Shown: positions 1-8,339, counted from the stretch's first letter. The stretch: DNA of 64,000 nt from DASYKS01 sp035995205 (GCA_035995205.1 DASYKS010000041.1:62001-126000); one strand, 5' to 3'. Notes: generated by a model not told the origin, from the sequence alone. A program made the numbers and translations.

Positions 1-188
1 TCGGCATCGCGATCGGCCTGGGCGTGGCGCTGCTCGCCCGAGTCGCCTTCGACTTCCAAGCCGCGGCACCGCTCTGGTCGGTCGTCCTCGGTTTCGGAGT
101 CTCCACCACCGTAGGCCTCGTCGCCGGCCTCTGGCCCGCGCTCAAAGCGGCGCGGCAGGATCCTATCGAGGCTTTGCGGTACGAGTAG
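1..188 (+). CDS. ABC transporter permease, C-terminal end (partial)
   Basis: Only the last 61 residues are inside the window, read from base 3 to the TAG at 186-188. They show one complete hydrophobic helix followed by the ending LKAARQDPIEALRYE. That ending (last helix, basic turn, DPIEALRYE) is typical of FtsX-domain permeases of the MacB/LolCDE type, which couple ATP hydrolysis at the inner membrane to export of peptides, macrolides or lipoproteins. The substrate cannot be inferred from this piece. A TATAAT box follows 25 nt after the stop, so the next gene has its own promoter. Confidence 0.8.
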   Translation, partial: GIAIGLGVALLARVAFDFQAAAPLWSVVLGFGVSTTVGLVAGLWPALKAARQDPIEALRYE

Positions 189-212
189 GGACGCGCCCCA
201 AGTGGAGTGGCC

Positions 213-218
213 TATAAT
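213..218 (+). promoter_or_regulatory. -10 box (TATAAT) of the toxin-antitoxin pair
   Basis: A perfect TATAAT lies 18 nt before the antitoxin ATG at 237, with GGAGG (225-229) in between. No clear -35 hexamer is visible. The box lies inside the longer open frame that starts at 207, so translation should start at 237. Confidence 0.6.
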
Positions 219-236
219 CTGCTTGGAGGTGCGGCG

Positions 237-614
237 ATGACCTTAACGCTCGAAGTTCCCGACGATCTTGCGGCGAGGCTGGAGGCGAGCTGGCGCGATT
301 TATCGGGCGGGACGCTCGAAGCACTCGCGGTCGAGGCGTATATCCGCGGCGATTTGTCCTCGGAGGAGGTGCAGCGCCTATTGCATCTCACGCCTCGGGA
401 GACCACGGTCCTCCTCGAGCATCGGGATCCTCTCAGCGACGTTTCAGCAGATGATCAGACGGTAGCTCGAAATGCTTCGGAAGCCGGCGTCAAGAGAACG
501 CTCTCGCCCATTCAAAAGCGTGCCCTCGCGCGAATGGAAAAAGGCTGGGATTTCGGCGGCGCTCCTTACCCTACGAGAGAAGAGATCTATGACCGGGAAG
601 TCTTCCGTCGCTGA
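237..614 (+). CDS. UPF0175-like antitoxin
   Basis: A 125-residue protein. The first ~65 residues contain LEALAVEAYIRGDLSSEEV followed by a helix ending LLEHRDP. This resembles UPF0175-type antitoxins, which pair with PIN toxins, bind DNA and neutralise the toxin. The C-terminal half (SPIQKRALARM, then PYPTREEIYDREVFR) is not part of that core and may wrap the toxin. The start at 237 was chosen over ATG 207 because GGAGG lies 7 nt upstream and the -10 box overlaps the longer frame. Its stop overlaps the toxin start (TGATG at 612-616), implying translational coupling. The family call rests on pattern only. Confidence 0.6.
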   Translation: MTLTLEVPDDLAARLEASWRDLSGGTLEALAVEAYIRGDLSSEEVQRLLHLTPRETTVLLEHRDPLSDVSADDQTVARNASEAGVKRTLSPIQKRALARMEKGWDFGGAPYPTREEIYDREVFRR

Positions 615-1039
615 TGAAATCTTTGGTTGATACGAACCTCCTGGTCTATTCATTCGACGTATCAGAGCCTGCCAAGCACAAGCAGGCTGTCCGAATCATT
701 CGGGATCTCACCGAATCGGGAGATCTCGTTCTAAGCGTGCAAGTCTTGAACGAGCTTGCCAGCGTCGCGCTGCGAAAAAAGAACCTATTTGGGAAGTCTC
801 TTTCGCAGCTTGGCGAGACGATCATGAGCCTCGCAGGCATGAGCCAGGTGCTTCCTCTATCCCCGGAGACGACCCGCAGTGCGCTCGCTGCGGTCGAGCG
901 GCACCAACTCTCCTTTTGGGATGCCTTGATTTGGGCAACGGCTTCCGCTCATGGAGTGCCGCGGATTCTGTCCGAGGATTTTCAGCACGGCCGGCGAGTC
1001 GAGGGCGTCGAGTACATCAATCCACTGCTCGGCGCCTGA
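614..1039 (+). CDS. PIN-domain ribonuclease toxin (VapC-like)
   Basis: A 141-residue PIN-domain protein and probable toxin of a type II pair with the preceding antitoxin. PIN toxins are Mg-dependent ribonucleases that cut RNA in the cytoplasm. The acidic catalytic set is visible: Asp6 in SLVDTNLLVY, a Glu in VQVLNELASVAL, the pair in SFWDALIWA (about residue 103) and the Asp in LSEDFQHGR (about 121). Length matches the family (130-150). The genes overlap by one base, so the toxin is likely co-translated and the antitoxin represses the operon. It looks intact. Confidence 0.85.
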   Translation: MKSLVDTNLLVYSFDVSEPAKHKQAVRIIRDLTESGDLVLSVQVLNELASVALRKKNLFGKSLSQLGETIMSLAGMSQVLPLSPETTRSALAAVERHQLSFWDALIWATASAHGVPRILSEDFQHGRRVEGVEYINPLLGA

Positions 1040-1259
1040 GCAGGAAGGGCCCAGACTGGCCCGCGCTCATGTCCAAAACCGAATGGGTGCGAAGTTCTCG
1101 CAAGAAGAAGCCGTTTGGGTTACTTCCCTTACCAAGGTCACGCTGGAGCGCAGGGGTACGAATGTCACCGAAGGCATACTGTCCGTTGTCTACTTACCGA
1201 TCGAGAAGCAGCTTCCGGAGAAGCCGGAAGCTACATCACCGATGTAGCCCACACCGATC

Positions 1260-1475
1260 ATGACGGGCCGGCCGTTGTACGACCCTCTCGTTGTGCGAAG
1301 GGAGTCCGAATCGCAGGCGCGCTTGCCCGCGCTTCGGGAGGCGGTGCGGGTTGGGATCGCTGACTCGAATGCCGGGCGCTACAAGACCTTTGAATTGGAC
1401 TCGCTGCTACGAGAGCACCTTCAGGGTCTGATGGATGAAGAGTTGGGCCCAGCGAAATCTCGGCGCAGGAGATGA
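1260..1475 (+). pseudogene. ParD-like antitoxin remnant
   Basis: A 71-codon frame whose second half (LREAVRVGIADSN.GRYKTFELDSLLREHL) resembles the C-terminal toxin-binding region of ParD antitoxins. The expected N-terminal ribbon-helix-helix is not recognisable. The following frame looks like a truncated ParE toxin, so this is probably a decayed parDE module. Just upstream, a 54-codon frame (1083-1247) has no recognisable domain and no ribosome-binding site, so I do not call it a gene. Everything here could also be chance. Confidence 0.4.
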
Positions 1476-1476
1476 G

Positions 1477-1626
1477 GGGAGTGGAGAACGATGGACGGTT
1501 CGTATCACGGACAGCGCCGAGGACGACATCAGAGGCGCCGCCCGGTGGTCTGCTCACCTCTTCGAGGAACAGCAGGCTCGCGCGGCACATTCCGGTAGAG
1601 CAGTGGTCGGTGCGGCGTGGCACTAG
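1477..1626 (+). pseudogene. ParE/RelE-like toxin fragment
   Basis: Frame 1 reads RWTVRITDSAEDDIRGAARW and then HLFEEQQARA. This is close to the N-terminal helices of ParE/RelE-superfamily toxins, where a xVxITxxAexDlxxixxW pattern is usual. No start codon precedes it in frame, and it stops after ~50 codons, about half the family length, shortly before repeat PAL-2 (1632). The conserved C-terminal strands are missing. Best read as the 3'-truncated partner of the ParD-like remnant. Confidence 0.45.
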
Positions 1627-1631
1627 TAGGG

Positions 1632-1740
1632 GCTTTTCCTGGGCGCGCCAGGCTCCAGCCTGGCATTTTTCGCTGCAAGGAAGAGTTCGGTGAATCGAGT
1701 CCAAAAGCGCCACGCTGGAGCGTGGCGAGCCCAGGAAAGC
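1632..1740. repeat. Dispersed palindromic element PAL-2, copy A
   Basis: An imperfect palindrome of ~109 nt between the ParE remnant and the 3' end of the M14 peptidase gene. Its outer arms are TTTCCTGGG and CCCAGGAAA. Each arm holds its own hairpin: GCCAGGCTCCAGCCTGGC (1647-1664) and GCCACGCTGGAGCGTGGC (1709-1726). Copy B is at 34268-34371, with similar spacing and a recognisably related interior (ATTTTTCGC.GCAAGG.AGAGT). In copy A the two arms no longer match each other fully, but each hairpin stays perfectly paired. Confidence 0.85.
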
Positions 1741-1745
1741 GTTGT

Positions 1746-3536
1746 TCATCGGCCCATTGTTGGCCCCTCCACCACCCGGAAAACCGGCATCAATCCGATC
1801 GTCTCGTCCCAATAAGGCGTGCGGCGGTACCACCAGCCATAGCGGGCCTGAGGGTCGTTCGCGAGCTTTTCGTCGCGTAGCGCCTCGGCCCAATCTTTGG
1901 CAACGTCCGAGTCCTCCAGGCGCTTCCTGACCCATGGTTCGAGCACCTTGGGATCGATGTACTCCTTCCCTTCAAAGATCGTCGAGAGCAGGCCCCAGGA
2001 GAGCAGCGAATCCGGGGCGTCGGGCTCCAAGAGCTGGGCCGCGACTTCGAAGTCGGGTTGATCGGCGGGGACCCAGAGCGCTCCGGCCGGAATCTTCCGG
2101 ATCTCGCGGCGGCGGTCGACTTTGACTTGGGAGACAGCGGTAAGACCCTGATAGGTGGTCTCGGCGAATTTCGGCTCCGAGAGACGGGCGACCTCCACCT
2201 CGATTTCGAGCGGCGAGGCGACGCGCGAGAAGCGGAGGCCGTGGGCCGCAAGGCGCTCTTCGATCTGCGGCCAACCGGGCAGCACGACGTAGGCGCGCGG
2301 CCGGGAGACCGAGAGCTCGGCCTTCGAGCCATGAATCCAAGGGACCTCGATCGTTTCGGTTCGGGTCCGATCGAATAGCGTCACCGGTTTGCCGGTGACG
2401 ACTGAAGTCTCGGAGCGCGCGGCATAGACCGGCCAGCGGTAGTGGTCTCCCGTATCGCTCTCGGCCCAATGCAGGGCGATCTCGGACGGCGGCGCGCCGG
2501 GACGGCCGATCTCGATCTCGTGCGCTTCGGCCGCGGCGATCGCCTCGATCAAGCCGCGCGGATCTTTGTTCACCTCCGCGAGCAGCCCGGTGAGGAACGC
2601 GCGGACGGAGAGCACCCGATCGCGATACGGCTTGTAGGAATGGGTTTCAATCAGGATCGAGGGGCGGTTGCGAAGGGCGAAATAACCCGTCGAGTAGCGG
2701 GCGCCGCCGACCCACGAGGTGAAGCCCTTCGTGACGTCGGTTCGGTCGAGCAGATCGACGTACGGACCGGCGGGAAATCCCGCGCTCTCGACCGCCGCGA
2801 CCGCAACCGGGACGTGAACCTTCATCCAAGCGTCGACCGGCGCGGGAAGCTGGGGCGCCTCGACCGCCGTCCAGGTGAAGGCGGCCGGCATGTCGACCCC
2901 GTCGGTGACATGGATATCGACGTGGAGCTGTGGCCGCCAGGCGTTGACCAGCGCGACCAGGGCGCGTGCCTCGGGGCTTACGAGCTTCACATGGTCGCGG
3001 TTCAGGTCGAGCCCCTGCGCCGTCGTGCGGAAACCCATTCCGTCGACCGGTCCGTCCTGGTTTGGCCGGTTGTAGGGGGAGATCCGCTCGTGGCCGTCGG
3101 CGTTGTAGATCGGCACGAACAGGATCGTCGCGGCGTCCATCAGCTCGCGGTGCGCCCCCGCCGCCCAGTCGGCGAGCAGGAGCATCGTCGCGTCTTTTCC
3201 GTCGATCTCACCGGCATGGATGCCGCTCTGGATCAGCACGATCGGCCGGGTCGATATCTCACCGGGCCGCGGCGGATTGAACTTCCGATCCTTGGACACG
3301 ATGACCAGCGGAAGCTCGCGGCCGGCGGCGGAACGCCCGAACGAGGTGACTTTCATCTCGGGAAAGTGCGCGGCGAGCTGTTGGAGCCAGGCGACCGTCT
3401 CGTCGAACGTCGGCGTACGCCGGAAGTCCGAAGATTCGATCGGAGTCGATGCGCGGTTGGAGGCCGCAAACGACACTGCGGGGAAGAGCGCCGCGAGAAG
3501 CGTTGCGACGAGGGTTGAGCGGAGGTCGTGTCTCAT
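1746..3536 (-). CDS. Secreted M14-family zinc carboxypeptidase
   Basis: A 596-residue protein with an N-terminal signal peptide (LVATLLAALFPAVSFAA). The M14 zinc site is visible: HAGE near residue 107 (first His and Glu ligands) and the later His in LHVDIHVTDG (~206). The general-base Glu lies in ILIETHSYKPYRDRV (~295). These enzymes remove C-terminal residues from peptides; export makes a role in external protein use plausible. The C-terminal ~250 residues are not peptidase core. Start 3536 was chosen over 3581 because the signal peptide then begins normally and a TAGCAT box lies 8 nt upstream. The gene is divergent from the kinase gene at 3580. Confidence 0.85.
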   Translation of the reverse strand: MRHDLRSTLVATLLAALFPAVSFAASNRASTPIESSDFRRTPTFDETVAWLQQLAAHFPEMKVTSFGRSAAGRELPLVIVSKDRKFNPPRPGEISTRPIVLIQSGIHAGEIDGKDATMLLLADWAAGAHRELMDAATILFVPIYNADGHERISPYNRPNQDGPVDGMGFRTTAQGLDLNRDHVKLVSPEARALVALVNAWRPQLHVDIHVTDGVDMPAAFTWTAVEAPQLPAPVDAWMKVHVPVAVAAVESAGFPAGPYVDLLDRTDVTKGFTSWVGGARYSTGYFALRNRPSILIETHSYKPYRDRVLSVRAFLTGLLAEVNKDPRGLIEAIAAAEAHEIEIGRPGAPPSEIALHWAESDTGDHYRWPVYAARSETSVVTGKPVTLFDRTRTETIEVPWIHGSKAELSVSRPRAYVVLPGWPQIEERLAAHGLRFSRVASPLEIEVEVARLSEPKFAETTYQGLTAVSQVKVDRRREIRKIPAGALWVPADQPDFEVAAQLLEPDAPDSLLSWGLLSTIFEGKEYIDPKVLEPWVRKRLEDSDVAKDWAEALRDEKLANDPQARYGWWYRRTPYWDETIGLMPVFRVVEGPTMGR

Positions 3537-3544
3537 GGCGACCG

Positions 3545-3550
3545 ATGCTA
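3545..3550 (-). promoter_or_regulatory. -10 box (TAGCAT) of the M14 peptidase, likely leaderless
   Basis: TAGCAT on the minus strand is followed by 8 nt and the ATG, with no Shine-Dalgarno. Transcription would begin at or next to the start codon. It lies 16 nt from the -10 box of the divergent kinase gene. Confidence 0.5.
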
Positions 3551-3565
3551 CCAGGTGCCCTCTTC

Positions 3566-3571
3566 TATACT
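3566..3571 (+). promoter_or_regulatory. -10 box (TATACT) of the Ser/Thr kinase, likely leaderless
   Basis: TATACT is followed by 8 nt and ATG 3580, with no Shine-Dalgarno. The whole divergent spacer to the peptidase gene is only 43 nt, so the two promoters must compete or be co-regulated. Confidence 0.55.
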
Positions 3572-3579
3572 TGGGCGCC

Positions 3580-5568
3580 ATGCCCGCCCCTGCCGAATCT
3601 TTCCTTCAGCGGCTGCTCGCGCGCCTCAAGCCGCGCCTCCTCGTCCGGGTCTTGCTCGCGCTCGGGGCGGTCGGCCTCCTGCCGCTCGGTATCGTCTCAT
3701 TCGGTCTCGCCGATTTGAACCGCGATGCGATCGAGGTCCAGGTGCTGCGCACTCATGCGCTCGCCGCCAATACGGCCGCGGAACGGGTCGCCTCGTTCCT
3801 CGCGGTGCGCCGGTCGCTCGCGGAGGGGATGGCCGGAAATCCCGCCTTGGCCGAGCCGACCTCTCCCGAAGCGCAGGAGCTGCTGCGCCAGAATCTCGGC
3901 GCCTGGGCGGATCTCGGAGTGCTGGCGATCGCGATCGTCGACCGCGAAGGGCGGGAGGGGCTCCGGGCGCAGATCAAAGGGGCCGATCGAACCCGGATTG
4001 ATCGGGCGCTCGCGGCGGACGGTACCGGAACCGCCGATAGCGCGGGTGCGAGGGAACCGATCCCGGTGATGAATCCTCCGGGCGCCCCGACCGTCGTGCT
4101 CACCGCGCCATTGCCCAATGCCCAAGGGCCCGAGGCACTTTCTCTCGGCGCTGTTCGCCTGGTGTGTGACGGGGAGGCGCTAGTCGACATCGCGCAGCCG
4201 AACGAGATGGGCGAAGAGGCCGATCTGCTGATTATCGATCGCTCTCGTCATCCGATCGTCGCTTCCGGAACTCCGCTCTCGGCGTTTCCGGAAGAGTTGG
4301 TGAAAAACGCGCTCTCCGGCAAGCTCGGCGGCGCCGGGCGCTACCGCGACGCATCGGGCGAGACGATCCTCGGTGCCTATGCTCCCGTTCCTCGGTCGAC
4401 CTGGTCGGTCCTGTCGCGGCAGCCGGCGCGCGTGGCCGATGCCGTGGCGCACCGCCTGCGCCGCCGCGCGATTTACGCAATTGGCGCCGCCCTCGCGTTG
4501 ATCGCGGTGCTCGGCGCTCTGGCCTGGTGGAGCGTGATCAAACCGTTGCGCGATCTGGTTCGTGCCCAGCGCCGTCTCGCCCGAGGGGGCGCTCCGGCCA
4601 GCGGAGACGAGATCGCCGACCTGCAGAACGCCTTCTCGCTGCTTGAGCGGAGCGTCTCGGACCGCGAAGCGCTCGCCCAAATTTTCCTCGGACGCTACCA
4701 GGTGATCGAGCTGCTCGGCTCGGGCGCCATGGGCTCGGTGTTCCGCGGTTGGGACCCGCGGCTCGAACGGGCCGTGGCGCTCAAGACCGTGCGTCTGGGC
4801 GACTTGCCGAGCTCGGATTCGCGTGCGAAACAGTTGCAAACCCTCCGGCGCGAGGCGATCACCGTCGCGCGCTTGAACCATCCGAACATCGTCGCGGTCT
4901 ACGACGTCGAAGATGCGGTCGAGGCGGCGTTCATCGCGATGGAGCTGGTCGATGGCGCAAGCCTCGAAAGTCTGTTCTGGACCCGCGGCAAGCTCTCGGC
5001 GGAGGAGGTCATTCCGCTAGGTGCCTCGATCGCCCGGGGGCTCGCCGCGGCGCACGAACGGCAGATCCTGCATCGCGACATCAAACCGGCGAACCTGCTG
5101 CTCGGCCGAGACGGCGCGATCAAGATCACCGATTTCGGTATCTCCGAGCTGGCTTCGATCTCAGAGCGCGGCGGCGCCTCGATCTTCGGCACGCCCGGAT
5201 ACATTCCGCCGGAAACGCTACGCGGCGACGGCTACGGCCCGAAGGGAGACCTATTCGCGCTCGGCGTTGTGCTCTACCACGCCCTGGTGGGCAAGCGACC
5301 GTTCGCCGGCGGCACGGTGAGAGACGTGGTCCGGGCGACGCTCACCGACCAGCCCGTACCGCCGAGCCAAAGGGTCCAGGGGCTCCCCGAGGCGCTCGAC
5401 GGATTGGTGCTCGCCCTTCTCGCCCGCGAGCCGAACGATCGACCGGAAAGCGCCGCGGCGGTCGCCGCGACGCTCGAAGGCTTGGCCGCCGAGATGCGCC
5501 TCCGCTGGCGCTGGCGGCCGGAATACGAGACGGCGAAGACCGAGGAGATCGCTCGGGTCGCGGCCTGA
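3580..5568 (+). CDS. Membrane receptor-like Ser/Thr protein kinase (sensor-HAMP-kinase)
   Basis: A 662-residue Hanks-type kinase built like a sensor histidine kinase. TM1 (~22-45) is followed by an extracytoplasmic sensor of ~250 residues, TM2 (~297-320), a HAMP-like linker starting at KPLRDLV, and a C-terminal kinase domain from ~371. Kinase motifs are complete: Gly loop LLGSGAMGSVFRG, Lys in ALKTV, HRDIKPANLLL (~497), DFG (~517) and APE-type GTPGYIPPE. In most bacterial kinases of this group the sensor is C-terminal, so this order is unusual. The start at ATG 3580 sits 8 nt behind TATACT; an upstream open frame from 3220 overlaps the divergent gene and was rejected. Confidence 0.9.
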   Translation: MPAPAESFLQRLLARLKPRLLVRVLLALGAVGLLPLGIVSFGLADLNRDAIEVQVLRTHALAANTAAERVASFLAVRRSLAEGMAGNPALAEPTSPEAQELLRQNLGAWADLGVLAIAIVDREGREGLRAQIKGADRTRIDRALAADGTGTADSAGAREPIPVMNPPGAPTVVLTAPLPNAQGPEALSLGAVRLVCDGEALVDIAQPNEMGEEADLLIIDRSRHPIVASGTPLSAFPEELVKNALSGKLGGAGRYRDASGETILGAYAPVPRSTWSVLSRQPARVADAVAHRLRRRAIYAIGAALALIAVLGALAWWSVIKPLRDLVRAQRRLARGGAPASGDEIADLQNAFSLLERSVSDREALAQIFLGRYQVIELLGSGAMGSVFRGWDPRLERAVALKTVRLGDLPSSDSRAKQLQTLRREAITVARLNHPNIVAVYDVEDAVEAAFIAMELVDGASLESLFWTRGKLSAEEVIPLGASIARGLAAAHERQILHRDIKPANLLLGRDGAIKITDFGISELASISERGGASIFGTPGYIPPETLRGDGYGPKGDLFALGVVLYHALVGKRPFAGGTVRDVVRATLTDQPVPPSQRVQGLPEALDGLVLALLAREPNDRPESAAAVAATLEGLAAEMRLRWRWRPEYETAKTEEIARVAA

Positions 5569-5760
5569 TCAGCAACCCGCCCGGAATATTGGGCAGCTCT
5601 CCCCCGGGACTCCGCGGAGCGATCTGACGATGGCTGATCTCGTCCGCGAAACAGGTACCTCTCCTGACGAGCCCCTTCCCGTGAACGACGGGACGAGAAA
5701 TGCGACCCGGGCAAGCACGGAGGCGTCCGGTCGATGAGACGTAACGTGCGCCGCGTTCGG

Positions 5761-6099
5761 TTTTCTGGCTGCGGCGAAGGGTTTTCTGGGCGCGCGGAGC
5801 GTTTTTCTGACCGCCGAATTCGCTTTGCGGATCAAAAGTGGACGTTCTGAGCCAGCCGAGTGCTTTCGGCGCTCAGAAAATCGAATTCGGGAGTCAGCGA
5901 AGGGGTTTTCTGGCTCAGAAAAGGGTGCGCGCCATTCGGAAAATGGCTTTGCTGGTCGCGAATTGACCTCCTGAGTCAGAAAAGGGAATTCGGCGGTGAG
6001 AAAAGGGTTCGCCGGAGTCAGCGAAGGGATCTCGGCGATCAGAAAAACGCTCCGCGCACCCAGAAAAGCGATCTCCGCGACCAGCTTTCCGGGCTCGAC
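5761..6099. repeat. 21-nt-periodic degenerate repeat array 1, with central inversion
   Basis: Covers half of the 680-nt gap between the convergent kinase and LysM genes. In the right half, CAGAAAA or a close variant recurs at 5874, 5895, 5916, 5937, 5958, 5977, 5998, 6019, 6040, 6061 and 6082: always 21 nt apart except one 19-nt step. In the left half the reverse complement TTTTCTG recurs at 5761, 5782, 5803 and, weaker, 5824, 5845 and ~5866. Orientation therefore flips near 5868. Because 21 is a multiple of 3, all six frames read as 7-residue pseudo-repeats. I see no gene here; 5569-5760 holds nothing recognisable. Confidence 0.85.
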
Positions 6100-6186
6100 G
6101 GTCGGTAAGTCGAGGGCCGCAGTTGGAAGGGTCGGTTCCGGAGCGCTGCCGGGGAGGCTGGATTTCGGAGAGCACTCCGGCGCTTC

Positions 6187-6246
6187 AGCCCTCACCCCCG
6201 CCCTCTCCCAAGGGAATCTCTGGGAGAGGGGTTGAGGGTGAGGGCT
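6187..6246. repeat. 60-nt imperfect palindrome between convergent genes
   Basis: AGCCCTCACCC at the left pairs with GGGTGAGGGCT at the right. The inner stem is CCCTCTCCCA against TGGGAGAGGG, around AGGGAATCTC. It sits 5 nt after the LysM gene stop, so it could act as a bidirectional terminator, although no T-run follows. Similar CTCTCCC/GGGAGAGGG palindromes are common intergenic repeats in many bacteria. Confidence 0.7.
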
Positions 6247-6251
6247 GAACC

Positions 6252-8075
6252 TCAGCGCCGCACGATCTTCCAGGTCTTGACGGCCGAGTTGCCGACCAGA
6301 TCTTGCGCCTCGACCTCCAACAGCGCCGCCGCATTCGCGTCGGCTGGCGCCACCTTCGTGCGGTAGATCAGCTTCGCGATCCCGCTGCCGACATCTTCTC
6401 CGGTCACCCAGAGCAGCCGGTCTCCGGTCAACGCGGTGCCGTCGTCGGCGACGAGTTGCCAGCCCTGGCCGGCGAAGAAGACCTGCGGATGGTTCGCCGA
6501 GGCCGACTCCTCGGACCAGACGCCGTTGCTCGGAGCCGCCCGATCGCCCCAGACCAGGGGGAGCCAGCGCCGGCCGTCGGCCGACCAGGCGATCGCGCCG
6601 CCGCGCTCCGGTTTCCAGGCGTTCGGGGTCCGCCGCCGATCCCGATCGGGCTCACCCCGGTCCTCGTAGATGTTCGTGTCGACCGCCTGCATGCGCAGGG
6701 TGGGAGCCTCGGCGTCGAGGGTGAAGGCGAACGGCCCGATCGTCGTCGATTGACCGCAGGCGTCGGTAATCACCACGTCGGCGATTCGCGCGCCCGGCGA
6801 GGGCGCGCTCCAAGCCGCCTCGCTCACCTCCTGGCCGTCGATTCGGTAGGTCCGCTGAGCGATACCGCAGGAGCTGCGCTCCTCCTGGATCTCGACCTTC
6901 GTGGCGCCGCTGCCGAACAGAACGTCGGCCACCCCGACCTGTACGCCGGCCAGAGCGAGGCGTGCGGAAGGCGGCGGCCCGGCCGCTACGGGCGGAGTGA
7001 CTTCGACCCGGGACGCCGCGCTCGGGTAACCGTCGAGGCCGGACGCGCTACGCGCTGTTACCCGCCAGAGGAGGGCGCCGATCGGCAGCGCGGACGATGG
7101 CCGCCACGACGCGACCTGGACGCCGGTTGCGCGGTCGATCATCTCGCCGCAGGCCTCATCGCGGCAGACTTCGACCACGTACGACTCGGCACCCGGAACC
7201 TGCTGCCATTCGAGCTTCGCGCGGTTGACCGGCACCCGGGCATCGATCTTCGGCGCGGTGAGCGCGGGGGCCGGCAGCAGCTTTTCCGGTGGGCCGGGCG
7301 CCGCGCCCTCTTCGACCGAGGTGCCCATCCCTTCGGCCACGGCGACCTGGGAGCCCCCCGAGGCGACCTCCCCCTGGCCGCCGTACATCATCACTTTGGC
7401 GGCCCCTTTCTCAGCCTTCCGCGCCCGGGTCTGGGAGGTGCCTTTGGCGTTCGGCCGGGCCTTCGCGCTGGTGCCGCCGATCAGGATCTCTACTTCCGAG
7501 GCGCGCGAGGACGCCACCGCGCCGCCGGTTTCGAACTCCGCCTGCCCTTCGACGATCTCGACCGCCTTGCGCTCGACGCCGGAGAGCGCTCCGCCCGCCC
7601 GGTGGAGGAAGACCAGCGAATCCTCGGTAACACCCAGGCGGGTGCCGTCGGTGAAACGCAGCTCGGCCGAAGATTTCGGGAAGGTGCGCATACCGTCCTT
7701 TTCCACCAGCAGATCGTCGAGCTGCGCCTCGCCCCAGGGGATCGGCGCCGGGCGCTCGTCGACCCGCCGCGACAGTTTCGCGATCTGCGCCGCAGGCTCC
7801 GCCTGGGCGCCCGCAACGGCGATGCGGATGCGCTGTCCGGGCTCGATCAGGTCGGGATTGACGATGTTCTGGTTCAACTGAGCGAGGTGGCGCCAGTAGC
7901 GGGCATCGCCCAGATAGCGTTGGGCGAGGTTGTGCAGGGTCTCGCCGGGCCGGACCACGTGCCAGCCCTTGCTCGCTCCGGCCGGCAGATCCGCCTGCCC
8001 GGCGGCGTAGGAAGGTCCGACCAGGGCGAACGAGGCGCAGATCAGCCCTCGAACCACGGCGCGTTGAAGGTTCAT
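6252..8075 (-). CDS. Secreted LysM and FecR domain protein
   Basis: A 607-residue exported protein. A signal peptide (residues 1-27) is followed by a LysM domain (WHVVRPGETLHNLAQRYLGD..., ~38-87), which binds peptidoglycan. A FecR-like region (~110-215) with the RTFPKSSAELRFTDGTRLGV pattern follows, then a repeat-like fibronectin/Ig-type region with WRVTARSASGLDGYPS. LysM-FecR proteins are thought to be envelope scaffolds; no catalytic motif is visible, and the FecR part here is not next to a sigma factor. GGAGG lies 10 nt before ATG 8075. It is divergent from thiC with a PAL-1 element between. Confidence 0.8.
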   Translation of the reverse strand: MNLQRAVVRGLICASFALVGPSYAAGQADLPAGASKGWHVVRPGETLHNLAQRYLGDARYWRHLAQLNQNIVNPDLIEPGQRIRIAVAGAQAEPAAQIAKLSRRVDERPAPIPWGEAQLDDLLVEKDGMRTFPKSSAELRFTDGTRLGVTEDSLVFLHRAGGALSGVERKAVEIVEGQAEFETGGAVASSRASEVEILIGGTSAKARPNAKGTSQTRARKAEKGAAKVMMYGGQGEVASGGSQVAVAEGMGTSVEEGAAPGPPEKLLPAPALTAPKIDARVPVNRAKLEWQQVPGAESYVVEVCRDEACGEMIDRATGVQVASWRPSSALPIGALLWRVTARSASGLDGYPSAASRVEVTPPVAAGPPPSARLALAGVQVGVADVLFGSGATKVEIQEERSSCGIAQRTYRIDGQEVSEAAWSAPSPGARIADVVITDACGQSTTIGPFAFTLDAEAPTLRMQAVDTNIYEDRGEPDRDRRRTPNAWKPERGGAIAWSADGRRWLPLVWGDRAAPSNGVWSEESASANHPQVFFAGQGWQLVADDGTALTGDRLLWVTGEDVGSGIAKLIYRTKVAPADANAAALLEVEAQDLVGNSAVKTWKIVRR

Positions 8076-8207
8076 GTCGCATCCCTCCGAGCTGGGAGTA
8101 GAGCTCTCATCGCGAAACAGCCGCGGATTGTCTTGGAAGACGGAGTTTATCTCGCTTTTCCTGCGCGGAATGCGCGAACCGTGCCAGCGGCATGAATCCC
8201 GAAAATC

Positions 8208-8289
8208 GATAGTGGCTCAGTTTGCCCCACAGCGACTGGCTGCTGCCGAAGGCGCCCGAAGGAGCGAGGAGGCAAACTGAGCCACTATC
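8208..8289. repeat. Dispersed palindromic element PAL-1, copy 1
   Basis: An 82-nt element in the divergent spacer between the LysM gene and thiC. The arms GATAGTGGCTCAGTTTGCC (8208-8226) and GGCAAACTGAGCCACTATC (8271-8289) are perfectly complementary over 19 nt. The 44-nt core (CAGCGACTGGCTGCTGCCG then AAGGCGCCCGAAGGAGCGAG) is nearly identical in copies at 27305-27401 and 53118-53213. The arm sequences differ between copies but always remain complementary. Confidence 0.92.
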
Positions 8290-8327
8290 CGAAGATCCTC
8301 GCCCTGCTCCGGCCGCCGCCGCTGGGT

Positions 8328-8333
8328 TAGGAT
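8328..8333 (+). promoter_or_regulatory. -10 box (TAGGAT) of thiC, likely leaderless
   Basis: TAGGAT is followed by 6 nt and the thiC ATG. No Shine-Dalgarno and no TPP-riboswitch signature (no CTGAGA or thi-box core) is visible in the 264 nt upstream. Confidence 0.5.
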
Positions 8334-8339
8334 CTCGCC

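Noticed and set aside
951..1247. A 98-codon plus-strand frame overlapping the PIN toxin
   Set aside because: Its first part is a shadow of the toxin gene and the remaining ~54 codons have neither RBS nor recognisable domain.
5761..6099. CRISPR array
   Set aside because: Units are degenerate, contiguous 21-mers without spacers, and orientation inverts at the centre; no cas genes are nearby.
5569..6195. A 208-codon minus-strand frame in the gap after the kinase gene
   Set aside because: Its heptapeptide pattern is produced by the 21-nt repeat array; all frames look alike, and there is no RBS or family match.
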